The notes below the pieces were generated by a model. It did not search any database and was not told the origin of the DNA. It saw nothing but the letters and a program-made list of their open reading frames with translations. Shown here piece by piece: positions 1 to 8,099 of a stretch of DNA of 64,000 nucleotides. The translations under genes and the position numbers were made by a program. Numbering within the stretch: the stretch's first letter is position 1; each line of letters opens with the position of its first letter. The DNA lies in NCBI GenBank assembly GCA_965203605.1, contig OZ241902.1, positions 3,224,001 to 3,288,000 on the forward strand, in the 5' to 3' direction. The stretch comes from JAPOUP01 sp965203605. Its GTDB lineage: Bacteria; Pseudomonadota; Alphaproteobacteria; Rhodobacterales; Rhodobacteraceae.

Positions 1-1
1 T

Positions 2-364
2 ATCGCGAAAGCGAAGCCGGGGACCGCGACCCGACATGAAGCCATCAGGACACTTGCCCATCTCATGTCTCCTTTCACACCCCACCTCTCGGAGGAGATA
101 TGGGAAATGCTGGGCGGGCAGGGCCTTCTGGTCAACGAACCGTGGCCGGAGGCCGACCCTGATATGCTGACCGAAAGTACGGTCACGCTGCCCATTCAAG
201 TGAACGGCAAACGTCGGTCGGAAATCACGGTTGCCAGGGATCTTCAGACGGATGAGGTCGAGCGGCTTGTTCTTGCCGATCAGGCCGTGGTCAGAGCGCT
301 GAACGGAGGTGCCCCGAGGAAACTTGTGGTTGTGCCAGGCCGTATCGTCAATGTCGTTGTATAG
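2..364 (+). CDS. leuS: Leucyl-tRNA synthetase, C-terminal part (5' end outside window)
   Basis: This is the 3' end of a class I leucyl-tRNA synthetase, which charges tRNA-Leu in the cytoplasm. The frame is open from the window edge. The segment H-L-M-S-P-F-T-P-H-L-S-E-E-I-W followed by W-P and a basic strand-rich tail (Q-V-N-G-K-R-R) matches the anticodon-binding and C-terminal domains of LeuRS. Only about 120 residues are present, so the catalytic HIGH and KMSKS motifs are outside the window. The stop at 362-364 lies 19 bases before lptE, and the order leuS-lptE-holA is a common alphaproteobacterial arrangement that suggests one transcript. Confidence 0.95.
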   Translation: MAKAKPGTATRHEAIRTLAHLMSPFTPHLSEEIWEMLGGQGLLVNEPWPEADPDMLTESTVTLPIQVNGKRRSEITVARDLQTDEVERLVLADQAVVRALNGGAPRKLVVVPGRIVNVVV

Positions 365-383
365 GAAAACTGAAGGCGGCGGT

Positions 384-902
384 ATGGCAGGGGTTCGCCG
401 CCTGACCTCTGCCGCACCAGGGAAGTACCTGGCTGTGCTGGCTCTATGCTTCCTGGGTTTCTCTGCATGCAACTACACGCCGGCTTTCGCTCCCGGAGGG
501 GTCGGCGATGGGCTCAAGGGTTCCATTGCAGTGAAGGAACCGAGCGACCGCAACGAATATACCTTCGCTACCCGACTCGAGGAGCGGCTGGGCCAACCGC
601 AAAACGCACGTTATCGGCTCAATTACAGCATTGTTACGAGCACCAAAGGGGTCGGTCGCACACCCACACAGCAGATAACCCGCTTCAGTGTGACCGGAAC
701 AGCGGACTACCAGATATACGACACAGCCGACGGGCTAGCCGTGCATTCGGGAAAGGTAGAGAGCCTGACCGGATACTCGGCGACAGTTCCGCTGACCAGC
801 GCCGGTGCCGCGACCCGTGATGCAAGCGATCGTTTGATGGTCATCCTGGCGGATCAGGTGGCTGTCCGCGTTCTCTCCAGCTATCGGGACTGGTCAGAGT
901 GA
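384..902 (+). CDS. lptE: LPS-assembly lipoprotein LptE
   Basis: Predicted 172-residue outer-membrane lipoprotein that plugs the LptD barrel during lipopolysaccharide export. The N-terminus has basic residues, a hydrophobic stretch and a lipobox L-G-F-S-A-C, with Cys29 as the probable lipidation site. The body contains the alternating-strand Y-x-L-x-Y pattern typical of LptE (RYRLNYSIV). ATG 384 is preferred because GGCGGCGG lies just upstream and it gives a well-formed signal peptide. An upstream in-frame ATG at 351 would overlap leuS. The stop overlaps the GTG of holA by four bases, indicating translational coupling. The call rests on the synteny as much as on the weakly conserved sequence. 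Confidence 0.85.
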   Translation: MAGVRRLTSAAPGKYLAVLALCFLGFSACNYTPAFAPGGVGDGLKGSIAVKEPSDRNEYTFATRLEERLGQPQNARYRLNYSIVTSTKGVGRTPTQQITRFSVTGTADYQIYDTADGLAVHSGKVESLTGYSATVPLTSAGAATRDASDRLMVILADQVAVRVLSSYRDWSE

Positions 903-1930
903 AGCTCTCGGGAAGAAGGGCGGCCCAGCACCTCGCCAAGCCGGACCCGTCGGCTACCGGCACGTTGATCTATGGCCAGGATGCCATGCGCGTCGCCCTG
1001 AAGCGGCAGGAACACATAGCCGGAATCATTGGTCCGAAGGGTGAGGAGGAAATGCGTTTCGAACGCATCACCGCTGCCAGCGTGCGCAAGGACCCTGCAT
1101 TGCTTCTGGATTTGGTCAAGGCGCAGGGGTTTTTCCCGGGTCCAAGGGCGGTTCTGGTTGAGGACGCCGGGGACGCAGCTGCGAGGAACATTCTCGCCGC
1201 ACTCAGTGCCTGGAAGTCCGGAGATGCCCAGATTGTCGTGACTGCCGGTGCTCTTTCGACACGTTCCAGCCTTCGGAAAGCGTTCGAAGTCCACAAGACC
1301 GCCTTTGCTGTCGGGATTTACAATGATCCTCCAAGCCAGGACGAAATCGCGGATGAGCTGCGGCGGGCTGGATTGCAGGATGTTGACCGCTTGGCCATGT
1401 CGGCACTTGTAGCGCTCTCCCACCGAATTGATCCTGGAGACCTGCGGCAGACGGTTTCCAAGCTCGCTCTCTATAAGCTTGGGGACAACACACCTGCGAC
1501 GGCGGCGGATGTCGAGGCCTGTGCACCGGTCACGGTGGAAGCCGAGATCGACGATCTTCTGAACGTTGTTGCCGAGGCACGTACGGAGGACATTGGGCCG
1601 GTTGTTCAGATGCTCTCGGGCCAGGGCGTCAAACCCGTCACCCTCTGCATTGGAGTCACGCGGCATTTCCGGGCCCTTCATTCCGCGTCCTGCGATTCCG
1701 GGGGAGTTGGTTCCGGGATGGCGAAGCTGCGCCCGCCGGTATTCGGTCCCCGCCGCGACCGCATGATTCGGCAGGCGCAGCGCTGGGGGCTTGGCCGATT
1801 GGAACGGGCCTTGGGAATGCTGACAGACACGGATCTTCAGCTCCGGTCCGCCAACCAGACAGCACCGCAGATGGCTGTGGTGGAGCGGACTTTGGTCCGC
1901 CTATCCATGCTTACGGCCGCACACCGGTAG
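899..1930 (+). CDS. holA: DNA polymerase III subunit delta
   Basis: A 343-residue protein with the length and layout of HolA, the delta subunit of the clamp loader that opens the beta sliding clamp. Features seen are an N-terminal YGQDAMRV segment in place of a P-loop, the E-D-A-G-D strand end around residue 90, and the C-terminal collar region ending L-V-R-L-S. The start is GTG 899 inside the lptE stop (GTGA overlap), so the three genes leuS, lptE and holA are probably co-transcribed. No internal damage was seen. The 289 bases downstream hold no recognisable gene. Confidence 0.93.
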   Translation: MKLSGRRAAQHLAKPDPSATGTLIYGQDAMRVALKRQEHIAGIIGPKGEEEMRFERITAASVRKDPALLLDLVKAQGFFPGPRAVLVEDAGDAAARNILAALSAWKSGDAQIVVTAGALSTRSSLRKAFEVHKTAFAVGIYNDPPSQDEIADELRRAGLQDVDRLAMSALVALSHRIDPGDLRQTVSKLALYKLGDNTPATAADVEACAPVTVEAEIDDLLNVVAEARTEDIGPVVQMLSGQGVKPVTLCIGVTRHFRALHSASCDSGGVGSGMAKLRPPVFGPRRDRMIRQAQRWGLGRLERALGMLTDTDLQLRSANQTAPQMAVVERTLVRLSMLTAAHR

Positions 1931-2219
1931 TCCGTATTGTCAATTCCCGCAAATCCTGCCGTCGATTCCATGCTACGCAACCAAATTGAAGTCCTATTGG
2001 ATGGGACGGCCGCGCCTCGACCGGTCGGACAGTGGCGAACGCAGCGACCAAAGGGAAAGACCCGTCACGTGACGCCTGGATGAGAAGCGCCACATGTTCC
2101 TGGTAAATCCTGATCACATCCATTTGCGGGCCTTACGTTCGCGAAATGGCTCTCATTGCGGACAACCGGAGTCGGTCGCGACCGAAGCCCAGGCACATGA
2201 CATCGAGGCTATATGTCAA

Positions 2220-2948
2220 TCAGTGGGCTTGAGATTGAGAGTGTTGGACTTCACGCACAAGACAAGCAAGCTCATACCACGGTTCGGGCTTCCAATGGCC
2301 GTTGCTTCCCGAAGTCTGCGTCACAACAAAGAGGGCCGTGGAGCCGATTTGATCTTTCTGGCGACCGTAATTGACCCTTCTGGTAGGAATGCTGAAATAC
2401 TCCGATGCGGCCCTTTTGCCATTGAATGCCAGTATGCGAGGTGAACACTTGTAGATTTTCCTGCGAAAACCCTCGATGTCCGAGTCATGTTCCTTGAGGC
2501 TGGCATCAGTACCACGGTAGTGCTTTGCGAGGTCGGTAAGGCCAATGCCGAAGGTCAGCAACTGACGGAACGATGCAGGGTCCAACACATTCGGCGTGAG
2601 CCCGACATCGGAGAGTACTTTCCAAAATCGATTGCTCGGATGAGCGTAATACGCTCCTGCAGATGCGGAACGCTCACCGGCAGCCGTGCCGCAGATGACC
2701 AGTTTCAGGCCCGGTGCCAAGACATCAGGAAGGGCTTCTCTTGCTGGTCTAACCGAAATATGTATCCCCGAAACCTTCGGTATTCTCGTGTCAGGATGAT
2801 AATCGGATACGCACCGAATGTCAAGTAAGCAAGACAGCGCGGCTGCTGGTGTTCGTTCGCGAAAAGGAAAGATCCCGCTCGCTACTGCAAGGGAGCTGAG
2901 TAATCGCCCTACTTCCATTTCGAAGCGCAGGACCGGCCATTTCCACAA
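2220..2948 (-). CDS. Mug/TDG-like mismatch-specific uracil-DNA glycosylase
   Basis: Uracil-DNA-glycosylase superfamily protein that probably excises uracil or thymine from G:U and G:T mismatches. The core begins L-P-D-V-L-A-P-G-L-K and carries motif 1 as C-G-T-A-A-G-E-R-S-A, the AYYAHPSNRFW segment, G-I-G-L-T-D-L-A-K, and a late Q-T-S-G-S-N-G-H-W segment at the motif 2 position. Motif 1 lacks the Asn of classical Mug (GINPG), as in an alphaproteobacterial subgroup. The start is unresolved: the open frame reaches 2948, but the first ~65 residues do not resemble the family, and a sigma70-like promoter lies inside it at 2796-2824. The true protein probably starts near 2720-2760, where only TTG (2720) is a standard codon. 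Confidence 0.8.
   Translation of the reverse strand: MWKWPVLRFEMEVGRLLSSLAVASGIFPFRERTPAAALSCLLDIRCVSDYHPDTRIPKVSGIHISVRPAREALPDVLAPGLKLVICGTAAGERSASAGAYYAHPSNRFWKVLSDVGLTPNVLDPASFRQLLTFGIGLTDLAKHYRGTDASLKEHDSDIEGFRRKIYKCSPRILAFNGKRAASEYFSIPTRRVNYGRQKDQIGSTALFVVTQTSGSNGHWKPEPWYELACLVREVQHSQSQAH
2796..2824 (-). promoter_or_regulatory. Sigma70-like promoter upstream of the glycosylase core
   Basis: Reading the minus strand, TTGACA (2824-2819) is followed after exactly 17 bases by TATCAT (2801-2796). That is a perfect -35 and a 4-of-6 -10 at optimal spacing. It points toward the glycosylase gene, with a start site expected near 2789. If used, translation must begin inside the long open frame. 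Confidence 0.5.
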
Positions 2949-3037
2949 CGGATATACAAACCCGACTGAGAGTTGATGGTCAGCGGATTGACATGCTAGC
3001 GCTTGATTTCGTTTCAGGCAGAGTCCAGTCTATATCC

Positions 3038-3385
3038 ATGACGATTCATGGTCCGAGTCCATCCAGGTTCCTGGCCGGCAATTCAGAACGGGTCAGCTTT
3101 GACAGGAAAGAACTCGGCGCGATCCTGTCTGTCTATGGCCGTATGGTTGCGGCTGGAGAGTGGCGCGATTACGGCATTTCAAGTCTTGGCGAGGTCGCCG
3201 TTTTCGCGGTTTTCCGCCGCACGGCTGAACTGCCAGCCTATCGGATCGAGAAGCGCCCCCGGCCCCGAAATCGCCAGGGGCTTTATTCTGTCATCGGTAT
3301 GGATGGCAGGATTCTCAGGCGGGGTCACGATCTGAAGGCTGTGCTGCGTGTGCTGGAACGCAAATTGATTCGTGCGGTCCAATGA
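3038..3385 (+). CDS. DUF2794 domain protein
   Basis: A 115-residue protein of unknown function that matches DUF2794, a family known almost only from Alphaproteobacteria. The diagnostic stretch is F-D-R-K-E-L-G-A-I-L-S-V-Y-G-R-M-V-A-A-G followed by E-W-R-D-Y, then F-R-R-T-A-E-L-P-x-Y-R-I-E-K and R-Q-G-L-Y-S-V. ATG 3038 is chosen because homologues usually have a short N-terminus; an in-frame ATG at 2993 would add 15 residues. It converges with the NlpC/P60 gene downstream. No function can be assigned from the sequence. Confidence 0.88.
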   Translation: MTIHGPSPSRFLAGNSERVSFDRKELGAILSVYGRMVAAGEWRDYGISSLGEVAVFAVFRRTAELPAYRIEKRPRPRNRQGLYSVIGMDGRILRRGHDLKAVLRVLERKLIRAVQ

Positions 3386-3422
3386 CGGTCGGACTCTGGC
3401 GTGTAGGGCCGGTCGGCAGAGT

Positions 3423-4256
3423 TCAGTCTCGATCCAGGCGCTTGTGTGAGGTGACCGGACCGCCTCCCTGCGCCTCAATCCGCTGGATTGCCTTAGCCAT
3501 AGGTTCATAGCTGACAGCCATGTGATGTGAGTTCGCATGCAGGAGCGTCTCACCGTCAACCGCGATTGCCACATGCCCGCGCCAGAACAGCAGGTCGCCA
3601 CGTTCGGGATGTGTTCCTCGGGGAAGTTCGTGACCGATCTCGGCTTCCTGCAGGTCGCTGTCACCGGGGCACTTCAGTCCCGCCGCGGTCAGTGCGGCCT
3701 GCACCAGCCCCGAGCAATCGATTCCACGTGTGGTATTGCCGCCCCAAAGATAGGGCGTGCCAAAATGCAGCTGCGCGGCGTTCACGGGGTCGGAAAACCT
3801 CTTTCCGACTGGCCAGAGATGCCGCTCTGGCAGGAACTGGCCCTGATCCGTCTCCACGAATCCCGGCTGAAAGGAAACCACCGTCACCAGACAGCCGAAA
3901 CCGAGCCAGCAAAGTTCGGGGGATCTGATATCGGGAGCGGAGTAACAATGCGACGCGGGTGTGGCGAGCCAGTGGGTGGGTTCTGGGCGTTCCGCCAGTG
4001 CGTGGTCTTCGATGTAGCCGACATAGCCATCCTTGCCGGCCTGCACGAAGGCCCAGCCGTTCAGGCTCTCGTAGACGGTTACGGACTCTCCCAGCTGAAG
4101 CTGGCGGAGTCTCGACCCTCCGGGCGCTTCCAGCAAATCGGCAATTGGAACCGTGACACGTTGGCCATTCCCATCGACGTAGCTCTTCGCATGGACTTGG
4201 CCGCGCAGGTTTAATGCCGCGACTCGGCCATTGCCGGGCGTTGTGCGACGGTCCAT
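3423..4256 (-). CDS. NlpC/P60 family cell-wall peptidase with SH3 domains
   Basis: A 277-residue predicted murein gamma-D-glutamyl-diaminopimelate endopeptidase. Two bacterial SH3-like segments (about residues 20-85 and 90-150) precede an NlpC/P60 domain (155-265). The catalytic set is visible: Cys181 in G-I-D-C-S-G-L-V-Q, His228 in R-G-H-V-A-I and His240 in L-L-H-A-N. No signal peptide is evident, a common feature of this alphaproteobacterial group. The ATG directly abuts the stop of the upstream M17 aminopeptidase gene, so the two form an operon and may cooperate in peptide or muropeptide turnover. That role is inferred from context. Confidence 0.9.
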   Translation of the reverse strand: MDRRTTPGNGRVAALNLRGQVHAKSYVDGNGQRVTVPIADLLEAPGGSRLRQLQLGESVTVYESLNGWAFVQAGKDGYVGYIEDHALAERPEPTHWLATPASHCYSAPDIRSPELCWLGFGCLVTVVSFQPGFVETDQGQFLPERHLWPVGKRFSDPVNAAQLHFGTPYLWGGNTTRGIDCSGLVQAALTAAGLKCPGDSDLQEAEIGHELPRGTHPERGDLLFWRGHVAIAVDGETLLHANSHHMAVSYEPMAKAIQRIEAQGGGPVTSHKRLDRD

Positions 4257-5702
4257 CTATATGTTCAGAAGTTTAGGCAGGGCAGCGAGCAGGGCCCGTG
4301 CGCCTTGGCCCGCACCCCCTACAGGCCGACCCGGCGCAGCCTTGTTCTGCCAGCCGTAGATGTCGAAATGCGCATAGCGGTTCGTCCTGGTGACGAACCG
4401 CCTGAGGAACAGCGCTGCAGTGATGGAACCGGCGAACGCTCCTGCAGGGGCGTTGTCGAGATCGGCGACATTCGGCTCGATCATGGTCTCATAGGGCTCG
4501 TGAAACGGCAGTTCCCACACCGGGTCCACAGCGGCTGCACCACCAGCGCGGATTGCCTCCGCTACCCTTGGATCCGTGGCGAAGAACGGAGCGATGTCCG
4601 GACCAACCGCGACCCGTGCGGTGCCTGTCAGGGTCGCCATCGAGACCATGAAGTCCTGTGGCTCCTCATCTGCCAGAGCCAGTGCGTCCGCGAGGACGAG
4701 ACGCCCCTCCGCATCTGTATTGTTGATCTCCACGGTAAGACCTTTGCGGCTGGTCAGCACGTCTCCCTGACGCATCGAGTCTCCGCTTATGGTGTTCTCG
4801 ACCGCTGGCACGAGAACCCTAAGCCTGAGTGGCATGTCCAGCGCCATGATCATTCGTGCAAGTCCAAGAACGGTGGCTGCGCCTGCCATGTCCTTTTTCA
4901 TCAGCCCCATAGCTCTGGCAGGCTTGATGTTCAGCCCTCCGGTGTCGAAGCAGACACCCTTGCCGACCAGGACAAGCCCGGGACCGGACTGTCCCCAACG
5001 CATGTCGATGAGCCTGGGGGCGGTCGATGCCGCCCGTCCAACCGCATGGATCATCGGAAAATTCCGGCTCAACAGGTCATCGCCGGCGATCGTTTCAAGT
5101 TCAGCTCCGAACTCTCGGGCCAGATCCTCGATCGCCAGTTCCAGTTCCCTTGGTCCCATGTCGCTGGCGGGCGTGTTGACGAGATCCCGCGTCAGGGCTT
5201 CGCCCAAGGCGATGGCTTCGATCCGGTCCCTGTCGATGCCGTCTGGCGGTTTCAGACCTGCGCCCGGTGCCTTGACCTTCCGATAGCGTCCAAATCGGTA
5301 ACGGGCAAGAAGCCAGCCGAGCGCCTGCTCGTCAGGATCAAGACCGTGGAGGTCACCCTTGATGTGGTAGACTCCGTCGGGCAGTTTTGGCTGGGCCCCC
5401 GCAATCACGAATCTGACGCGGGCACGCTGACTTTCGGTGCCAATTCCGACAAGAGCGGCAGAGGCGCTTCCATCAACGCCGGGGACCATTGCCACGCTTC
5501 CCAAGCTGCCCGTGAACCCAATTGCCTCGATCCAGGCCCGAACCCGGGCGGGCTGTCCCTTTGTCCAGCCATTTACCCCGTCACTTGGGATGATATGGAC
5601 TGGTGTTGATGGGGCGTCGATTTCTGAAAACGTTACGGACACGAGTGGCTTTCCCTTGGTTAGAGACTCCGGGAGCGACAGTAGATCATGAAGCTCGATC
5701 AT
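4257..5702 (-). CDS. M17 family leucyl aminopeptidase
   Basis: A 481-residue cytosolic aminopeptidase of the M17 (PepA/leucyl aminopeptidase) family, releasing N-terminal amino acids from peptides with a two-metal centre. The family signature N-T-D-A-E-G-R-L is at residues 328-335. The predicted metal and catalytic residues are all present: Lys248 and Asp253 in G-K-G-V-C-F-D-T-G-G, Asp271 in M-K-K-D-M-A-G, Asp330, Glu332 and Arg334. The N-terminal regulatory domain (residues 1-160) is divergent, as expected. The stop is adjacent to the start of the NlpC/P60 gene, so the pair is probably transcribed together from the region near 5703-5790. Confidence 0.93.
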   Translation of the reverse strand: MIELHDLLSLPESLTKGKPLVSVTFSEIDAPSTPVHIIPSDGVNGWTKGQPARVRAWIEAIGFTGSLGSVAMVPGVDGSASAALVGIGTESQRARVRFVIAGAQPKLPDGVYHIKGDLHGLDPDEQALGWLLARYRFGRYRKVKAPGAGLKPPDGIDRDRIEAIALGEALTRDLVNTPASDMGPRELELAIEDLAREFGAELETIAGDDLLSRNFPMIHAVGRAASTAPRLIDMRWGQSGPGLVLVGKGVCFDTGGLNIKPARAMGLMKKDMAGAATVLGLARMIMALDMPLRLRVLVPAVENTISGDSMRQGDVLTSRKGLTVEINNTDAEGRLVLADALALADEEPQDFMVSMATLTGTARVAVGPDIAPFFATDPRVAEAIRAGGAAAVDPVWELPFHEPYETMIEPNVADLDNAPAGAFAGSITAALFLRRFVTRTNRYAHFDIYGWQNKAAPGRPVGGAGQGARALLAALPKLLNI

Positions 5703-5920
5703 GGAATTCCCAAATGGTCCTGCCCGGTCTGCGGATTTAGGCTGAACCGCTATCTGCCCGAAGCGAATGGTGCGCGGAGGCTGAGGGTGTAAGTCATTTT
5801 TCTTGGTCAGTTCGCCCTGACTTTCGACCAGGAGCTTCCCGGCTGTTTCAGGCGCTGGCCTACGATCTGACGCCCCGCGCTTCCGACGGTGCCGTACCCG
5901 ACCTGGATGCCCCGTCCGAT

Positions 5921-6214
5921 GTGCCCGTCATGGCGCATGCGGTCGCGGTTGTTTCGGTAACATTCGATGCGCGCCGCCACGGTCGGACCCAGGTTGCGGT
6001 GCGGCTCGAAGCCGGCTACCTTGCCGACATCCGGAAGACCGTGGAGCGCATGCCAAGGGAGGCCGCGACGGCAGCATCGATCATTGAGAATTTTCCTGAC
6101 GGTCATGTGAGGGATCGCATGAAGTCATACGATGTCCGTCCGGAATTCAGGCACCTGCTCGATGCCGCGCCCGAAACCGTTGTTGACATGATTGACGGAA
6201 AGGACAGTGCCTGA
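5921..6214 (+). CDS. Hypothetical protein, possibly a 5'-truncated gene
   Basis: A 97-residue reading frame from GTG 5921 with coding-like wobble positions (mostly G or C) and a plausible amino acid mix, but no family that I recognise. The same frame remains open upstream to about 5741 and keeps coding-like composition (L-F-Q-A-L-A-Y-D-L-T-P-R-A), yet has no ATG, GTG or TTG there. The gene may therefore be the remnant of a longer protein. No good ribosome-binding site precedes GTG 5921. It is divergent from the aminopeptidase. Function unknown. Confidence 0.35.
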   Translation: MPVMAHAVAVVSVTFDARRHGRTQVAVRLEAGYLADIRKTVERMPREAATAASIIENFPDGHVRDRMKSYDVRPEFRHLLDAAPETVVDMIDGKDSA

Positions 6215-6248
6215 CACTTGTCTGGATCGGCGGGAGGGAAAGACGACG

Positions 6249-6392
6249 ATGACGGATCCGGAGGACCGACGGGTGGAGATCCTTCCTGAGGAGCATTCAC
6301 TGGGTTTCAGAAGGCCGAATCCGAACGCCAAGGGATCGGCCTCAGGATGCCGTTTTTTCAGATTCGGTCCGGAAAGACCGGATATTTTATGA
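6249..6392 (+). CDS. Possible small protein (47 aa)
   Basis: ATG 6249 is preceded by GGGAGGGAAAG at a workable spacing and opens 47 codons rich in Arg, Pro and Glu. It resembles no family I know. It follows the preceding hypothetical frame by 34 bases and could be a small protein or chance. The region 6393-6521 before the carbonic anhydrase gene has no further gene. Confidence 0.22.
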   Translation: MTDPEDRRVEILPEEHSLGFRRPNPNAKGSASGCRFFRFGPERPDIL

Positions 6393-6521
6393 TTTCAACG
6401 ACTTGGCATCAGGTGAAAAGGATATGACTTTCGCGACAGTTATCGCAAATCGAGGAGGGTGTGGAGTCGAATTGCCCGCCATTTCGCCTAAGTCGCCGCT
6501 TGCGCTCACGGAGGAGCAGCC

Positions 6522-7172
6522 ATGATTGATGCAAGACCACTTCCGCCTGACCTTGCGAAATCGTATCGCCACTGGAAGGCGAATGGGTTTGAAGCTCAAA
6601 GAAGACTGTACCGGAATCTTGTGGACGAAGGCCAGCATCCTTCAGCCATGATCGTCTCATGCTGTGATAGCCGTGTGCATGCAACTAGGGTATTTGATGC
6701 AGGGCCGGGCGAATTCTTCATACACCGCAACATTGCGAACATTGTGCCTCCCTACGGGTTGGATGGCATCTCATATGGAACCTCAGCTGCGGTTGAATAC
6801 GCCGTTACAGTCCTGCGTGTCGCCCACATAATGGTCATGGGACACTCGAATTGTGGTGGGGTGCGCGGATGCCATGATATGTGTCGCGGCGATGCGCCGG
6901 AACTGGAGGAGCGATCCAGTCTGGTCGGTCGCTGGGTTGACCTGCTCCGCCCTGTCTACGATCAGGTGAGTGGCATCGAGGGTGATGGGAAGAGAATCCA
7001 GGCTTTCGAACGCGAGGCAGTCAAGTGGTCGCTTGGTAACCTAATGGCTTTTCCGTTCGTCAGGGCCGCTGTCGTAAAGGGAAGCCTGACACTGCACGGA
7101 CTCTGGATCGATATCGCAACGGGCAGGCTGGAACAGTACGATGCCCGGACCGACGTATTCTCAGCGGTCTGA
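6522..7172 (+). CDS. Beta-class carbonic anhydrase
   Basis: A 216-residue cytosolic zinc enzyme interconverting CO2 and bicarbonate. The predicted zinc ligands and catalytic dyad are visible: Cys47, Asp49 and Arg51 in S-C-C-D-S-R, and His108 and Cys111 in M-G-H-S-N-C-G-G. The segment F-I-H-R-N-I-A-N (66-73) and the C-terminal L-x-L-H-G-x-W-x-D-I-x-T-G-x-L complete the family pattern. The ATG is preceded by GGAGGAGCAGCC. The gene stands alone between intergenic stretches. Its usual physiological role is supplying bicarbonate to carboxylases. Confidence 0.95.
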   Translation: MIDARPLPPDLAKSYRHWKANGFEAQRRLYRNLVDEGQHPSAMIVSCCDSRVHATRVFDAGPGEFFIHRNIANIVPPYGLDGISYGTSAAVEYAVTVLRVAHIMVMGHSNCGGVRGCHDMCRGDAPELEERSSLVGRWVDLLRPVYDQVSGIEGDGKRIQAFEREAVKWSLGNLMAFPFVRAAVVKGSLTLHGLWIDIATGRLEQYDARTDVFSAV

Positions 7173-7451
7173 ATTGTAGCGCTGTGGTTTAGTCATCTGT
7201 CTCGTTTAGCGACTAGGGCTCCCAGCGACCGGAGTCTCCGCGAGTTCAGCCGCAATATGTCTTTGGTCCGCCAGTCCGGGGGGGCCAAAAAATGTGTATC
7301 CTTGAATATGGCGATCAGGCATCGAATGCTTGATCGCAAATTGGAGAGCGGTGGTTCACGGTAGAATTACGCCCGAGTCCCGCTCTGTAGTTGCGGATCC
7401 AAAACTCCTTGGTATCTCAGGGCAACGACCACATTCAGTAAAGGCACAGAA

Positions 7452-7988
7452 ATGCGGGTTCTCCGAAAGATCTTCACATTCATCATTGTCGTCGCGGCGA
7501 TTCTTGCCGTGGTTGCGTATGTTCTGCCCCGTGAGGTAACCGTTGAACGTTCGTTGACCATCAACGCCACGCCTGAGGCCATATTCCCACACGTAAACTC
7601 CATGCAGGCGACCGAAGCCTGGTCACCTTGGTTGGAGCGGGACCCCAACGTGAAGCTCACCTACGAAGGTCCGGACTCCGGGGTGGGCAACAGGATGACC
7701 TGGGAAAGTGAACATCCACAGGTTGGGAGCGGCACGCAGGAGATCACTGCCTCCATTGAGAATTCACAGGTGCGGACGGCGCTTGACTTTGGAGCTATGG
7801 GAACGGCCCGGGCTCGGTTCGATCTGAAACCCGACGGAGCGGTGACCGAGTTGACATGGGGATTTGTGACAGACACGGGAATGAATCCGATCGCCCGCTG
7901 GATGGGACTGATGATGGACCGGTGGGTTGGGGCGGATTACGAGGCCGGATTGGCCCGGATCAAGGCACTCGTCGAAAGTGGCTCCTGA
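7452..7988 (+). CDS. Membrane-anchored SRPBCC (START-like) protein
   Basis: A 178-residue protein with an N-terminal membrane helix (about residues 7-25, F-T-F-I-I-V-V-A-A-I-L) and a SRPBCC/polyketide-cyclase-like ligand-binding fold. The family pattern is visible in V-E-R-S-L-T-I-N-A-T-P-E-A-I-F, the W-S-P-W motif, V-G-N-R-M-T-W and the final M-G-L-M-M-D-R-W helix. Homologues are annotated as SRPBCC family or polyketide cyclase without a known substrate. It converges with asd. The 279 bases upstream hold nothing recognisable. Confidence 0.85.
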   Translation: MRVLRKIFTFIIVVAAILAVVAYVLPREVTVERSLTINATPEAIFPHVNSMQATEAWSPWLERDPNVKLTYEGPDSGVGNRMTWESEHPQVGSGTQEITASIENSQVRTALDFGAMGTARARFDLKPDGAVTELTWGFVTDTGMNPIARWMGLMMDRWVGADYEAGLARIKALVESGS

Positions 7989-8099
7989 CCGGACCGGCAG
8001 AACCGTCCCCCGCCTTTTGTGTTGGGCGGCTACAGGATCAGTGGTCCGGGGCGGAACTGGGTGGAAGCGTTGCCGATGGGCCTCCGCCCAAAGTCTCCG

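Noticed and set aside
4305..5609. 434-codon plus frame
   Set aside because: It is antisense to the M17 aminopeptidase, whose motifs are unmistakable.
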